DNA from: Prorocentrum cordatum
Taxonomy: Eukaryota > Sar > Dinophyceae > Prorocentrales > Prorocentraceae
Direction: 5' to 3'
Assembly: GCA_963575745.1 (NCBI GenBank)
Contig: CAUYUJ010005592.1
Span: 483,166-547,165, forward strand
Length of the DNA: 64,000 nucleotides
Shown: piece by piece, positions 10,377-21,507 of the stretch
How the letters are laid out: each line of letters opens with the position of its first letter
How positions within the stretch are numbered: position 1 is the first letter of the stretch
The notes under the pieces: model-generated
Database searches by the model: none
Told to the model about the DNA's origin: nothing
What the model saw: only the letters and a program-made list of their open reading frames with translations
Position numbers and translations under genes: made by a program

Positions 10377-11130
10377 TCGCGAATACCCATGGTCAACGTA
10401 CCAGAAATGGAGTTTGGGAAATATTCATGTATCTGAGGGTGCAACGGTTGAACGGACTCGCGGTGCTGGAGTCCCAGGAATGGCGTTTTGGCACGATTCA
10501 GGAACGTCAAGGCGCATCAGTCAGGTGGACCCGTGGCATTGGAGTCCTGAGAAGAATGTGTTGGCATGCTACAGAGTCTTCAAACGGTTGTCCTCAAACG
10601 AGGCAGTTCCCTCAGTGGACATGAACCCTTGCAGGGGCCTGTGAAGAGGGAGCTTGGAGGGAGGGTTTATGGCAACATCGTTGATGAGTATTGGGTTTGC
10701 ACTGGTCGTCCTCCTCCCCATCCTCCTCCGCCTATGTCATACTCGCGCAAGGGGTGGTCTGATTTTGGTTGGGGGGTGTCTGATTTAAACTGTCTTGGAG
10801 GGTTCCAGGGAGATCTGGGCAACGGGGGTGGGGTCTGAAACTGCTCGTCTGGGAGGGTTGTGGCCTCCTCCCTTGTATTACGAATGCTGGGGTAAACATA
10901 TTTGTTCTTCGAAGTTCGAAATTCACTAGCAATTTTTGTTTTCTTTTTCGGATTTGAGCGGCCGCTAGGTGGACGGCTGGCGCGGGGCGCGTCCGCGTGG
11001 CATGCTGGCGGGGGGGGGCATTCGCAAGCGATTGTGGCACCAGCAGTGTACTGCATCCCTCGCCGCTCGGCGGTGGCGAGCGCACCGCGGTGCGGCGATC
11101 ACAGGCAATTTGCGGCATTTCCTTAACATA
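10377..11130. other. Unassigned sequence
   Basis: Moderate GC with mixed composition. No frame is convincing beyond 80 codons. Frames at 10300-10644 contain only isolated plausible stretches. A GC-rich patch lies at 10960-11090. Confidence 0.4.
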
Positions 11131-11135
11131 AGCTG

Positions 11136-11246
11136 TCGACGGTCCGCGCGGATGTCTTGGGTCTGCGCTGGGCCTCCTGGGGGCGCCTCTGAAACCGTCC
11201 TTGTCGCGCTCCAGCACCGATCCAAGAAATCCGCGTGGACCGTCGA
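11136..11246. repeat. Imperfect inverted repeat, 36-bp arms
   Basis: The left arm, 11136-11171, starts TCGACGGTCC. The right arm, 11211-11246, is its reverse complement with 31 of 36 positions matching. Two of the mismatches would be G-U pairs in RNA. The loop is 39 bases. It could be a fold-back or MITE-like remnant. Confidence 0.75.
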
Positions 11247-11629
11247 ACGTTTATGTTTGTGAAGCGTTTTCTTCCTTCAGGAGCGTAGTTGGTTATACTT
11301 GTATGCATATTGTAAGTAGGACTGCGGAGGATTATAACAACATGACAATTAACATAAACAAAGATGGGACGGGGAGCAATATGACATAGCAGGCGTATGA
11401 GGAAGGCGATTCGGAGGAGGCCCTGTATCCTCAAGGCCGCGACAGTCACGGACCTTGCCGACGTGGCTTCCCAAAATTTGTGTCATCCATCCTCGAGTTT
11501 GGCATCCAATCAGACGCTGGCCGAAGTGCAGGTGCCCTCACCCCCCGCATCCGCACGTGGCCTGTGCCCAGTGCGGCCCCGGCGTGCTGAGCGTGCCACC
11601 CCAGACACTGCGGACATTGAGGACTACAG

Positions 11630-11755
11630 CTCCTCCTCCCGTCCACGTCCTCCTCCTCTTCCTCCTCCTCCTCCTCCTCCTACTCCTCCCTCCTCCTACT
11701 CCGCCCTTCTCCTCCTCCTCTTCCTCCTCCTACTCCTCCTCATCCGTAGCCGTTT
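11630..11755. repeat. CTC microsatellite
   Basis: (CTC)n with ACT interruptions, followed by mixed sequence. Confidence 0.85.
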
Positions 11756-11955
11756 TGTTTCAAGATGCTGAGTTCCATTGCGGAACACACGGATACCGCC
11801 AGTCCGCGGCCAGTGCCAGGGCGTTTGCGCTTTTTTAGCCAGCACCTCAGGGGCTCCCTGTCGGCCCATCCCTCCGTTTCGGGAGAAGCGCACCGCTCGA
11901 CAACACGGCTTGCCGTTGATTTTCGGGCTCTCTCTCTCTCTCGCACCGTTCAGAG

Positions 11956-12212
11956 ATGGCGCCAAAGGCTGCACTTGGCTACGTCGTATGCGTGGCCTGC
12001 CGATACCGCTGGACTTTCGGCAGGAATGAAAACTGCGTCAACTGCGGCAAGGTGTTCCATGTTGGCGCATCGCCCAGTCCGTCACCCCGTGGCGCCTGGG
12101 CCAACTGCGTTGGGGACGCGGGCAAACCTGTACGCACTGGTGGCCAGCCAGGTGGCGACAAGGCTGGCAAAGGCAAGGGCAAGGGCGACAAGAACGTCAA
12201 GGGAAGCCAACG

Positions 12213-12268
<56 letters not shown>

Positions 12269-12990
12269 AGGCAAGCCAAAACCGGCCGAGCTTCCCCAGG
12301 GCCCAGTGAGCTGGACACGTTCGTCGCCGTGCCAGACCCTGCCGCGGCGGGGGCCCTGCGCGCGGCTGTCGAGGCGGCTCGTCACTGCGAGGCCCAGCCG
12401 CCTGGTCGCGCGCCCCGCACCCTGGCGCAGAGGCTGCAGTCGGCGGTGGACCGCCGCCAGCACGCCAGCATTGTGCTGGACAGCGCAGCCTGGTCCGTCG
12501 CCGAGCTCGAGCAGGCCCTCGAGGATGCCAAAGCTTGGCGCGACGAGAAGGCGCTGGCATTGAGCTGAAACGCAGGCAGAGGAGGCAACCGCCCCCCGCC
12601 AGCGCAACCTGGAGGCGGGCGTCCAGCAGGTGGTCACGGACACCCGGGTACTGTTCGATTTCAGACTCCCCGACGGCCTCGAGGAGCTGGAAAAGGAGGC
12701 CCAGGACAACCTATGCGAGATGGTCCGCACTTGCAAGCAGATCTCCAAGGAGAGCCTGGCCAACTACAACCAACTAAAAGGCAAACTGCTGCGCTCAGCA
12801 CACGCCCGTTGCCAATCAGATTGAGGAGGCCGAAGCAGCAAAGAAACGCAAGGTCGCCAGCCGCGAAGATGACGAGAACCAGCCCGTGCCGGCAGCGGCA
12901 GACGAGGACGCGCAGCTGGGAGGTGCACCTTCTGACGGGGCGGCTTCTGCGGCGCAGCTTGCGGCACCCCGCGGCCCCGCCGGCATGGGG
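11956..12990 (+). pseudogene. Zinc-ribbon plus coiled-coil ORF, probably retroelement ORF1
   Basis: An ATG at 11956 opens a frame with CVAC-x9-CVNC (YVVCVACRYRWTFGRNENCV), a zinc-ribbon, then a Gly/Lys linker and a polyalanine tract coded by GCT repeats at 12213-12268. The continuation is in the next frame: an Asp/Ala-rich helical part (LDTFVAVPDPAAAGALRAAV, AWSVAELEQALEDAKAWRDE) ending TGA at 12568. A third frame encodes EEATAPRQRNLEAGVQQ and LEELEKEAQDNLCEMVRTCK to 12824. A fourth segment encodes NQIEEAEAAKKRKVASREDD, with a KKRK nuclear-signal-like patch, and runs into the G-rich minisatellite near 12984. The helical parts look like one coiled coil. Three frame changes suggest decay or assembly indels. 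Small Cys-ribbon proteins of this layout accompany dinoflagellate retroelements (from memory). Confidence 0.5.
12213..12268. repeat. GCT trinucleotide repeat
   Basis: About 18 tandem GCT triplets read as polyalanine in the zinc-ribbon ORF. The frame change in that ORF coincides with this repeat. Confidence 0.95.
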
Positions 12991-14670
12991 CAGGGGGGGG
13001 GAGGGGGCAGGGGGAAACACGGTCGGGCAAGGGGGGGGTCGGTCGGTCGGAAGGAATATGCAGAGGGGGGGCGCGGGGCGGGGAGGGAAGGGGGCGGCAC
13101 GGGGGGCCACGGTCGAGCAGGGGGGGGCGCGCGGTCGATCGGCCCGAATCGGCAGAAAGGGGAGGGTACGGGGTGAGGGGCACGGTCGGCCAGGGGGGGG
13201 GCACGGTCAGTCGGTCGGTCGAATAATCAGAGGGGAGAGGCGCAGGGGGATGGGGGGCACGGGTGGGCACGGTCGGGCAGGGCGGGGGGAGTGGTCGGCC
13301 GGTCTGAATAAGCAGGGGGAAGGAGGGGTTGCGGGGGGCCGCGAACGGGCTGGGGTGGCGCACGGCCGGTCGGTCGGAATAAGGGGAACACGGGGGCCCG
13401 CGGTCGGTCGGTTGGGAAGGCGGGGCACGGTCGGCCGGTCGGTCGGAATGAGCAGGGGGGGGCACGGTCGTGCAAAGGGGGCGCACGGGGGTCGCGGTCG
13501 GGCATGGCGCGGTACGGTCGGTCGGTCAGAATAACCAAAAGGAGAGTGCATGGTGAGAGAGGGGGCGCGGGGGGCCACGGACGGGCAGGGGGGGGCGCGG
13601 TCGGTCGGTCGGAATGATTAGCAGAGGGAAGGAACACGGAGAGAGGGGGGGTGGGCGGGGAGCCACGGTCGGGCAGAAGAGAGGGGGGGGGCACGGTCGG
13701 TCGGTCGGAATGGGCAGAGGGGGGGGCGCGCAAGGAAAAGGGTGGGAGGCACGTGCGGGGTGCCACGGTCCGGCGGGGAGGGGCACGATCGGTCGGCTGG
13801 ATTAAGCAGAGGGCGGTGGCCATGGGGGGAAAGGCAAGGACACGAGAGCACGGTCGGTCGGAATAGGGAGGGTGGTGACACAGGGGGAAAGGGGGGCACA
13901 TGTGGGCACGGTCGGGCAAGGGGGGGGGCATGGTCGTCGGTCGGAATCTGCACATACGGGGTGGCATGGGACCGGGAGGAGGGGGGGGCTCGGAATAAAC
14001 GGAGGAGGGGGGCACGGGGGAAAGCGGGTGAGGAGCACGGGGGGGCACGGTCGGGCAGAGGGGGGGCACGGTCGGTCGGTCGGAATAAGCAGAGGGTCGC
14101 AGGGGGCCACGGACGGGCAGCGGGGGGAGAATGGCACAGTCGACCGGCCGGAATCAACAGATGGCGAACCACGGGGGAGGGGGAGGGGGGCACGGGGAGC
14201 CGCGGTCGGGCAAGGCACGGGCACGGCCGGTCGGCTGGAATAAGCAGAGGGGATTCGCGCGGGGGGAAGGGGGGTGCACGGGGAGCTATTGTCAGGCACG
14301 GTGCGGGGGGGAGGGGCCGGTCGGTCGGTCGGAAAAAACGGGTGGGGCGTGGGTGGCTTGGGGGGCGGGGAGCCACGGTCGAACACGGGGGGGGCACGGT
14401 CGGCCGGTCGGAATAAGCAAAAGGAGGGCACGGGCGGAAAAGGGGTGGGGCACGGGGGGCATAATCGGGCAGGGGGAAGGGAAGGGCACTGTCGGTCGGT
14501 CGGAATAAGGAGAAGGAGGGCACGGGCGGAAAAGGGGCGGGGCACGGGGGGGCACAATCGGACAGGGGCGGAGGGGCAAGGTCAGTCGGTCGGAATTAGC
14601 AAAGGGGGGCACGGGGGGAAGGGGGGGCACGGGGGCCGCGGTCGGGCCGGGGGTGGGGCACGGCCGGCCA
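12984..14670. repeat. G-rich minisatellite (CGGTCGGTCGGAAT)
   Basis: About 1.7 kb of irregular units of roughly 60-110 bp. Each has a CACGGTCGG(TCGG) block, AATAAGCAGAG, and runs of 5-9 G. The strand asymmetry is extreme, with G on the plus strand. All frames are open for long stretches and are not genes. Confidence 0.9.
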
Positions 14671-14679
14671 CCGACACAT

Positions 14680-15435
14680 CCCAGCATTGAGCACACCGAA
14701 GCAGTACACCGGCACATCGCACCACGCATCTCAGCACACCCATGCCATGGGGGCCGCGACCAGCACATATCGCGACACATCACAGCACGCCCAAACATCC
14801 CAGCACACCCAGCACACTTTCCAGCACATATCCCAGCACACGGAGGCAACACACATCCCAGCACACCGAAGGAGTACACCGACACAGGCCAGCACCGAGC
14901 ACACCGAACACACATCCCAGCACACCCAGGGAGGCCACGGCCAGCACATATCGCAGGCAGCACACCGAGGCAAGCACACATTCCAGCATACGGAGGCAGC
15001 ACACATCCCAGCACACACCTTGGCACACCTCCACACATCCCAGCACCCCGAGCGCACATCCAGGAGGGCCACGGCCAACACATATACAGCACACCGAGGC
15101 AATCACACATTCCAGCAAACGGAGGCAGCACAAACCCAGCATATCGTGGCACACCTCCAAACATCCCAGCACCCCCAGCGCACATCCGAGTACGTCCGCA
15201 CATCTCTGCACTCCTGTCCCGACACACCGAGGCAGTACACGAACACATCCCAGCACCGAAAACACCGAGGCAGTATCCCAGCACCGAGCACACGGACACA
15301 TCCCAGCACCGAGAACACCGAGGCAGTACCCCAGCACCGAGCACACCGAGGCAGTACACCGACACATCCCAGCACGCAGCCTGGCGCAGCACACCGATTC
15401 AGTCATGCATCCCAACACACGCAGCCCATCACATA
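14680..15435. repeat. CA-rich minisatellite (ACACATCCCAGCA)
   Basis: Units combine ACACATCCCAGCAC with CGAGCACACCGAGGCAGTAC. The array begins abruptly where the G-rich minisatellite ends and stops near 15435. Confidence 0.9.
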
Positions 15436-15549
15436 TCCCAGGCACGGTCGGCCGGTCGAACTAATGCAGTGCGAGATCACATTGGTAGGTATGATAATCA
15501 TTTTCTATAAAGTCAACCGCGGCCTTTTCTTACGTTGGCTCGCGGCTAG

Positions 15550-15985
15550 ATACGTCGATGCCCGCGGTTCCAACGGGGATCCCTGGGCCCGAATTCAGAG
15601 GTCTCCCTCTGCGTTGGCGGTTCTGGGAGCGTGGGCCACCGAGGACACGAGGATGTTCAGGTCATTTGGATCCCTCTCACACGGACGAGGACCCAAGTTG
15701 GTCACTCCCGAGCTTCTCTTTGGGATTGTTGGGGATACCTGTGCTCACGCTCTGGCGGGGCTCGCGGCCTCTGAGGCTTGGGAGCGGGGGATAGTCGGGC
15801 GGGTCCCTTGGACCAACGTTACGGATGCCATCGCAGCACAGGTGCGCCAGCGTGCTCGTAGGGCCTTGGTCGACACGTTGTTGGTTGACGCTTGGGAGGC
15901 CGAGGGTACGGGCCGCCTCCAAGCCAAGACGCAGCCGTGTCTTGGACGCCAGCCAGCATTCCTGGACCTCCGTCCAGGACGGTAG
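15550..15985 (+). CDS. Possible exon or ORF fragment, unknown
   Basis: A plus-strand frame without stops encodes ALAVLGAWATEDTRMFRSFG, ELLFGIVGDTCAHALAGLAA, WTNVTDAIAAQVRQRARRAL and VDTLLVDAWEAEGTG before a TAG at 15983-15985. Composition is helix-like and not simple repeat. Another frame (15892-16128) encodes GCASCRLLVPGVRVDEAAS and ends in a TTATTATTATTG tract. No start codon is chosen: the frame runs in from the minisatellite, so this is either an internal exon or the 3' part of a decayed ORF. No family is recognised. Confidence 0.3.
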
Positions 15986-16209
15986 CTGGCTGCGCCTCCT
16001 GCCGCCTCTTGGTCCCTGGGGTCCGTGTGGACGAGGCGGCCAGTACCTTGTGCATCCCAGACTCAACCCCAAAGGTTGCTGGTGGAATTGGCGTCAGCAG
16101 TAGCATTACCCTGTTATTATTATTGTAGCACCCCGCAATCGCGGACAAGAGTGAAGGGGCGGGCGCGGGCGACGCGGGCGTCGAGCCGGCGGATCTCGTG
16201 GCCGTAACT

Positions 16210-16375
16210 TTCCTTGTCGATGGCGCCCTCCTCCTCCTCCTCCTGCTCCTCCTCCTCCTCCTCCTCTTCCTCGTCCGCGTCCTCGTCCTCATCGTCGTCG
16301 TCGTCGTCGTCCACCTCCTCCTCCACCTCCTCCTCCACCTCCTCCTCCACCTCCTCCTCCACCTCCTCCCGTGGG
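16210..16375. repeat. CTC / GTC / CTCCAC repeats
   Basis: (CTC)n, then (GTC)n, then a regular 15-bp repeat CCTCCTCCACCTCCT to 16370. Confidence 0.9.
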
Positions 16376-16890
16376 TCGCGGGCTCTCCACCTCCACCTGG
16401 AAGGAATTCAAACATGGCCTGCCGCAGGCGCGGACAATTTGAGATTTGTACACTGAGCAGGGTTTGGGTCGCAGGTTTCCACCTAACGAATGCAAGAGAA
16501 ACCCGCCGCAGGCGCCGAAGTTTTGGCTTGTTCAGTGAATGTAGTTTGGGTCGCGGGTGGGTCGCGGGTTCTCCACCTCCACCTGGAAGGAATTCAAAAA
16601 CAGCCCGCCGCATGCGCCGAACAATTTGATTTGTACACTGACGCGGTTTGGGTCGTGGAAAGGTCGCAGGTTCTCCACCTGGATTGAATGCAAAAGAAGC
16701 CCGCCGCAGGCGCCAAACATTTTGGGTGGGTCGCGGGGTGGGTCGCGGGTAAGTCGCGGGTGGGTCGCGGGTGCGTCGCGTTGGTTCGCGGGTGGGTCGC
16801 GGGCGCGGTTTGGGTCACGGGTGGGTCGCAGGTTCAATACTTGGAACGAATGCAAAAGAAACCAGCCGCAGCCGCCGAAAATTTTGGGTG
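16376..16890. repeat. About 100-120 bp tandem repeat, diverged
   Basis: Four to five units contain GGGTCGCGGG, TTCTCCACCT, GGAATTCAAA, CCCGCCGCAGGCGCC and TTTGTACACTGA in that order. The last units pass into the 12-bp array that follows. Confidence 0.75.
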
Positions 16891-17105
16891 GGTCGCGGGG
16901 TGGGTCGCGGGTGGGTCGCGGTGGGTCGCGGTGGGTCGCGGGTGGGTCGTGGGTGGGTCGCGGGTGGGTCGCGGGGTCGCGGGGTGGGTCGCGGGTGGGT
17001 CGCGGGTGGGTCGCGGGTGGGTCGTGGGGTGGGTCGCGGGTGGGTCGCGGGGGGGTCGCGGGGTGGGTCGCGGGTGGGTCGCGGGGCGGGTCGCGGGTGG
17101 GACGA
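16725..17105. repeat. 12-bp minisatellite GGGTCGCGGGTG
   Basis: Tandem GGGTCGCGGGTG units with frequent 1-bp changes. They are derived from the GGGTCGCGG end of the preceding longer unit, and one relic of that unit lies inside at about 16820-16890. Confidence 0.9.
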
Positions 17106-17161
17106 TGACAACAACAAACAACAAACAACAATAATCCGCATCGCGGAATTCTTTTTCAGCC

Positions 17162-17590
17162 ATGCACCCAGGGACAGTGAATGACCGTTCGGTTCAGCCC
17201 CCTCACTCTGTCATTGCCTTGGGCGCCAAGGAAGTACATAACACACATGTTCTGTACCGATGGCCTGAGCACAGCATGTACTTTTGTAACACATGCGGGT
17301 GCACGGCCACGTCAACCTTGGTCAAGTCGGCCGTGCCCTGCGAAGGTGAGCCCACACGCAAAGGTCAAGAGAACGTGGCGCGTGTTCGCAGGGGCCTTTA
17401 CCCCAATCGCAGCGGGCCGCCCAAGGCGGTCAAGCACGCCCTCAATGTGATTCAGCTGGGGTCAGCCTTCACCCTGGGAATGGCTCCACAGGGGGACCTT
17501 CAGAGGCTGGTGTCGGGTTTTGCCCTGGCCGGGGCTCCACTGAGGGTCCCTCTCAGGGCATACAGGGGTCTCAGTGGGACACTGCGTCCC
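17162..17590 (+). pseudogene. Zinc-ribbon C-terminal fragment of a retroelement ORF
   Basis: The frame from 17162 encodes NTHVLYRWPEHSMYFCNTCG, then a basic stretch, then VPCEGEPTRKGQENVARVRR and GLYPNRSGPP. The pattern is H.L......I.FC..CG...........L...C.G.P......L.R...G.YP, which I know as a frequent C-terminal module of dinoflagellate retroelement proteins (remembered, not searched). Downstream the frame runs into a CTC microsatellite, so the natural stop is lost or nearby (about 17490). The upstream side is the GGGTCGCGGGTG array, so only the module survives. Codons of this stretch are less GC-extreme than the flanks. Confidence 0.5.
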
Positions 17591-17638
17591 CTTCACCCTG
17601 GTCCCTGGTTTTCATCCTCCTCCTTCCTCGTTCCTCCC

Positions 17639-17703
17639 TCCTCCCTCCTCCCTCCTCCGCCTCCTCCTCCTCCTCCTCCTCCTCCTCCTCCTCGTACTCC
17701 TCC
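17639..17703. repeat. CTC microsatellite
   Basis: (CTC)n of about 65 bp. Confidence 0.9.
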
Positions 17704-17825
17704 TGGCGCGGCGAGGCGGTCATGGGAGGGGCGTGGCAGGATGTATGATGTGGCGTGAGCGCGCCTAGCTTGTCTCCCCTGAGCTCCGACCCCACGCAAG
17801 AAATGCAGCATCGCGGCAGATCACG

Positions 17826-17955
17826 ACCAGAGCCCTAGATTCCATCTTATTGCGGCTTTTCTCGAACAGGATCGACTTATGATGGCCCCAGGGCCCGAAA
17901 GAAAGCATCTTGTCCCTGTGTGGAAAAGAAAAGAAAACACGCCAGGATTTCAGGT
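17826..17955. repeat. Dispersed repeat beta, copy 1 (copy 2 at 29463)
   Basis: Shares CCAGAGCCCTAGA, GGATCGA, TGATG and CGCCAGGAT(T/C)TCAGG in the same order with 29463-29573. Overall similarity is moderate with several small indels. Confidence 0.6.
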
Positions 17956-17976
17956 GTGGCGCGAGCGCGCCTAGCT

Positions 17977-18126
17977 TGATCGGACGGGGCTAGGACGAGG
18001 ATGAATCCGTTCCAGAGCGTTCCAGAACGCCGAGAAGGCCGCGGCGCCCGATACATCCTCCAGAGCCGCCAGATCTCTCGATTTATCCTCACTCGAATTT
18101 GTCCTCCTCCCTGGCCTCGTCTCGCT
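17977..18126. repeat. Dispersed repeat alpha, copy 1
   Basis: Shares AGGACGAGGAT, CCGTTCCAGAGCGTTCC, GAGAAGGCCGCG, CCTCCAGAGCCGC and a final TGGCCTCGTCTCG with copies at 20200-20371 and 21508-21652. Similarity runs over about 145 bp. Confidence 0.75.
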
Positions 18127-18129
18127 TGA

Positions 18130-19990
18130 CCTCCTCCCCTCTCCCTCCTCCTCTTCGGGCCAGGTCGCGCGAGTGCGCCCGCCCGCCCGCCCGCCCGGGC
18201 CAGGACTCTGGCTTTCCCCAGGCGGCCCTGCACCTGCGCGTCCTCACGTCGCGGGGCAAGGACCGGCCAACTCCGGCGGGAGAGCCCATCCCCACCCCCC
18301 CACTCCGGCGGGAGAGCCCATCCCCCCCCCCTTTTCGGAGGTCGCCATGGGGGAAACGGTCCCGAGGGAGACGGGTCCTAAGGTTTTTCACCGTCTTCGG
18401 GCTCAATCCATGCCCCCCACCCCTCGGAGGAGGGCCAGTCGAGAAACCGGCGCCCTCTCTGGTGCTTTTTTGTTTACTTTTTTGTTGGGCCTCCTGGGGA
18501 CCTCTCGGTCGCCATGACTGGATCCGCCTTGAAACACTGCCAGGATGGACCCCGAGGGTGTGAGGGATCCAGGAACTGATTTAGAACGCATTGGGGACTG
18601 GCGGGAGCACCGCCAGTGCGCCAGTGTCTCAATTGGCCATCCTCCGACCGTCTCGTCGTTATCTAACAAGTCGGTCAAGAATCGAGCATTGTTAGCGCTT
18701 TACATTTTCGAGTGGGGGGATTTGATTATCCATAGCCACCGCCCAGGGATCTTCGGGACCTCGGTTGGCTGTGGATACGGACACACTCGGGTCAATCATA
18801 TCCATATCAGCCACCTGCCGAGGTGCTCGAAAATCGACTCCAGCGAGGTCGAGTACGATGACCTGATCCGTGCCCACTCTGGCTGGATGCAACGCGCACC
18901 CGAACGTGGCCTCTGGAGAGAATCAGAGCATGATTTCGCTGCGCCGTGGCGAAAAGTGCTGTCAGGAGAAAATTGCTGTCATTTTCCACTGGTTGTGATT
19001 GGCCTTCCGATGAGCAAAGAGAGCCCCTGAACGGGGCTGTCAGATCACCAAACCAAACAGAGCGGGAGAGAGAGAGAGAGAGACGCCGGGCCGTTCAGAG
19101 GAGCGTGGGCAGGATCCCCTGGCGGTGGATCTGGATACGTCTCCGTCTTGCATCTTCGGGCCTCATCGAGGGCTCTCGTGACCACGGCTGTGTTCAACTC
19201 GGAGTTCTGTCCAGGACGCACCCCAGAAGTGGTCTGGGAGTCGACGGTCGACCTGGGGCCATGAAACGTGTGATGGGTGTACCAGAAGGGGCCCGAGTCA
19301 CCATGCGGACGCTGCCATCGGGGCCTTCGGTGGAGCCCCCTATGGGGCCACGACGTGTGAGGGGCGTGCCACTGGGTACTGTGGTGCAACGCGAGCGCGC
19401 GATGGGAGAGATGTGCCGAGCCCTCCCTTCGCGAGATGCGAGGGACTCGGCATCGCTCGGGCGTGTGCGCATTTCTCCTCGGAGAGAGAGAGACCATCGA
19501 GGAGCATCTGGGATCAGCTTGCCAACAAAGGCACGCGCGACATCGAACAATGCAAGGGGACTGGACGTCCGAGCGATGGCAAGGGGAGCACGCTCCATTG
19601 GCCCCTCCTTTGCCTCCTTTGCCTCCTGCTCCTCCCGGCCGCCCACGGGCCCCACGGGGGCGGCCGCGCCCCTCTCGGGCGCCGCCTCCCCTCGGTCGGG
19701 TCGGGCTTCCGTGCGGTAGGTTCGCGTCGTGTCGACCGGCGGCGACCCCGCCGCGGGCGTTCAGCGCTGAACGACGGCGGCAGCCCAGAGTCGGTCGATG
19801 TTGAACGATCGGACGCTGCGGAAACAGCCGAAAGTTCAAGGTTGAACGATGCCCACGGTGTCAGGAACCACTGCCGGGGTCGACACGACACGAACCTGCC
19901 GTGCCCATCTCGGGCGTCCAGAGCGGGCATCGGAGCGGCGGCGGCGGCGGGGCCTGGGACGGAGGGCCTCTGTTCCGAGTGGTGCTCCCC
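18130..19990. other. No supported gene; weak ORFs
   Basis: Two frames were considered: plus 18545-19030 (161 codons, mixed composition) and minus 19194-19655 (153 codons, Arg/Pro-rich). Neither has a recognisable motif or clear preference over other frames. A short (GA)n lies at 19066-19082. Confidence 0.4.
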
Positions 19991-20199
19991 CTCCCAGGGG
20001 GAGGGCTCGGGCGGGGCTACAGAGAATACCTACGTAGGTTAAGGAAGGGTGGTAGGGATGCAAGATCCTTGGAGGCCGAAGTTCGGATTTTCTGGGCGGC
20101 GGGCGACCAGAACCCCAGTGGAAACGGCAAAGGACGGGCCGCAGAGGCCAGGACACTCGGGTACAATAGAAAAGCCGCGAGTCCTTAGTATGCGCGTTG

Positions 20200-20371
20200 A
20201 CTGTAGGACGAGGATAATCCGTTCCAGAGCGTTCCGATGACGCTCTCAGAACATGCCGAAGCGCTCTGAGAAGGCCGCGACGCCCGAGAAATCCTCCAGA
20301 GCCGCAGGATCTCAGAGATTCCTGATTTTCCTCACCCGAATTCGCCCTCGTCCCTCGTCCTGGCTTCGTCT
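20200..20371. repeat. Dispersed repeat alpha, copy 2
   Basis: Same ordered motifs as copy 1, with a 25-bp insertion after CCGTTCCAGAGCGTTCC. Confidence 0.75.
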
Positions 20372-20758
20372 TAAGGGGGAGGCACCTGCTCTTCTTTCTC
20401 TGCGCCTTCCCTCCCTCTCCTGGTGGGTGGTGGAGAGCTCCGCGACGCCCCTCTCCTGAGTGCCTCCCCTCCTCACACGCCTCTTCTCGTCGGTGGCGTC
20501 TTCTGGCTCGTCCCTCTTGTCCTCCTCGTCTTCATGCTCGTCCTCTCCACTACAGGCAAGACTCTGAATTTGGGACGCCTTTTGGTTCAAGAGGAGCTTT
20601 GGCTTTCGGGCCGTTCCTCAGATGTAGGTCGCCGCGGCCAGAATAACCTCGTCGTTCCTTATTTGGCGTTGGGCACGGATATATCCGATTGCCCCCCTCG
20701 CGACCTTCCTCGACCTTTCTTGTCCTCCTTCTCCGGCGGCGAGCCCAGGCGGGAAGCG

Positions 20759-20894
20759 AGAGGGGGCAGGCCTTCTCAGAAGGCGGCGGGGCTTCTCGGG
20801 AGCCCTGGCGCCGCCTCTGTTCTCGGGGAAGGCTCAAAAGACTCCCCAGAATGCCGAAGGCCTTCCGAGCCTTCTGAGAAGGCCTGCCCCCTCT
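20759..20894. mobile_element. Fold-back element, 26-bp perfect inverted repeats
   Basis: The left arm, 20759-20784, starts AGAGGGGGCAGGCC. The right arm, 20869-20894, is its exact reverse complement. The 84-bp interior contains further AAGGC/GCCTT pairs. A related element lies at 21871-22025. There is no coding capacity. MITE-like by structure; no target-site duplication was established. Confidence 0.65.
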
Positions 20895-21507
20895 GATTTC
20901 CCCCTCGGCTCGCAGCCGAAGCGAGATGTCCTCCCCGTCCGCCTCCCCCACCTGCCTGGCGCAGGGGTGGGGCGGGGTCGGGCTGCGCGGCGGCTCGCCC
21001 GCCTCCCCCACCGCGGGGAAGGAGAAGAGGGACTTCAAGAAGCGGACGATCCTGAGCCTGCTAGGAGATGCGGGACGGGGGACGCAGCTGGGCTTGAATC
21101 CGGGCTCAGGGTACAGTCAGTTGGCCGACCCGGAAGGTAAGTTCATGTTGGGAACGTTGAATGTTCTGGACTCAGTTGGCACTTGCGCTTCTCATGGTGC
21201 AGTTAGCATGTATCATGGCTGTCTCCTATTCGAAAGACTACGTCGCACCTCGTTCGGAAAGTTCACGTTGGCGGTCTGGCTCTGAAATCCTGTGGTGTCC
21301 CTGTGTGATGTCTTGCCAACTTTTGCTTGACAAACCTCCGCTCACTTTCTGAAACTTGATCGTCGATTTGCAAGTGGCTCCAACATGAGGAACCCTGGAG
21401 GAGGGGGAGAGGGAGCAGGAGAAGGGATGATAAGGACTTCGAACGGTTTCCTGCATGAGTGTGTTCATGGGTTCCAGATGCAGCGGGTGGAGCAGGAGGT
21501 GGACCTC

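Noticed and set aside
12984-14670. Telomeric repeat
   Set aside because: The unit is not a TTTAGGG-type telomere repeat and is long and irregular.
14292-15985. Very long ORFs over the 13-15.4 kb minisatellites
   Set aside because: Their sequence follows the repeat units. Only the part right of about 15550 has independent coding character.
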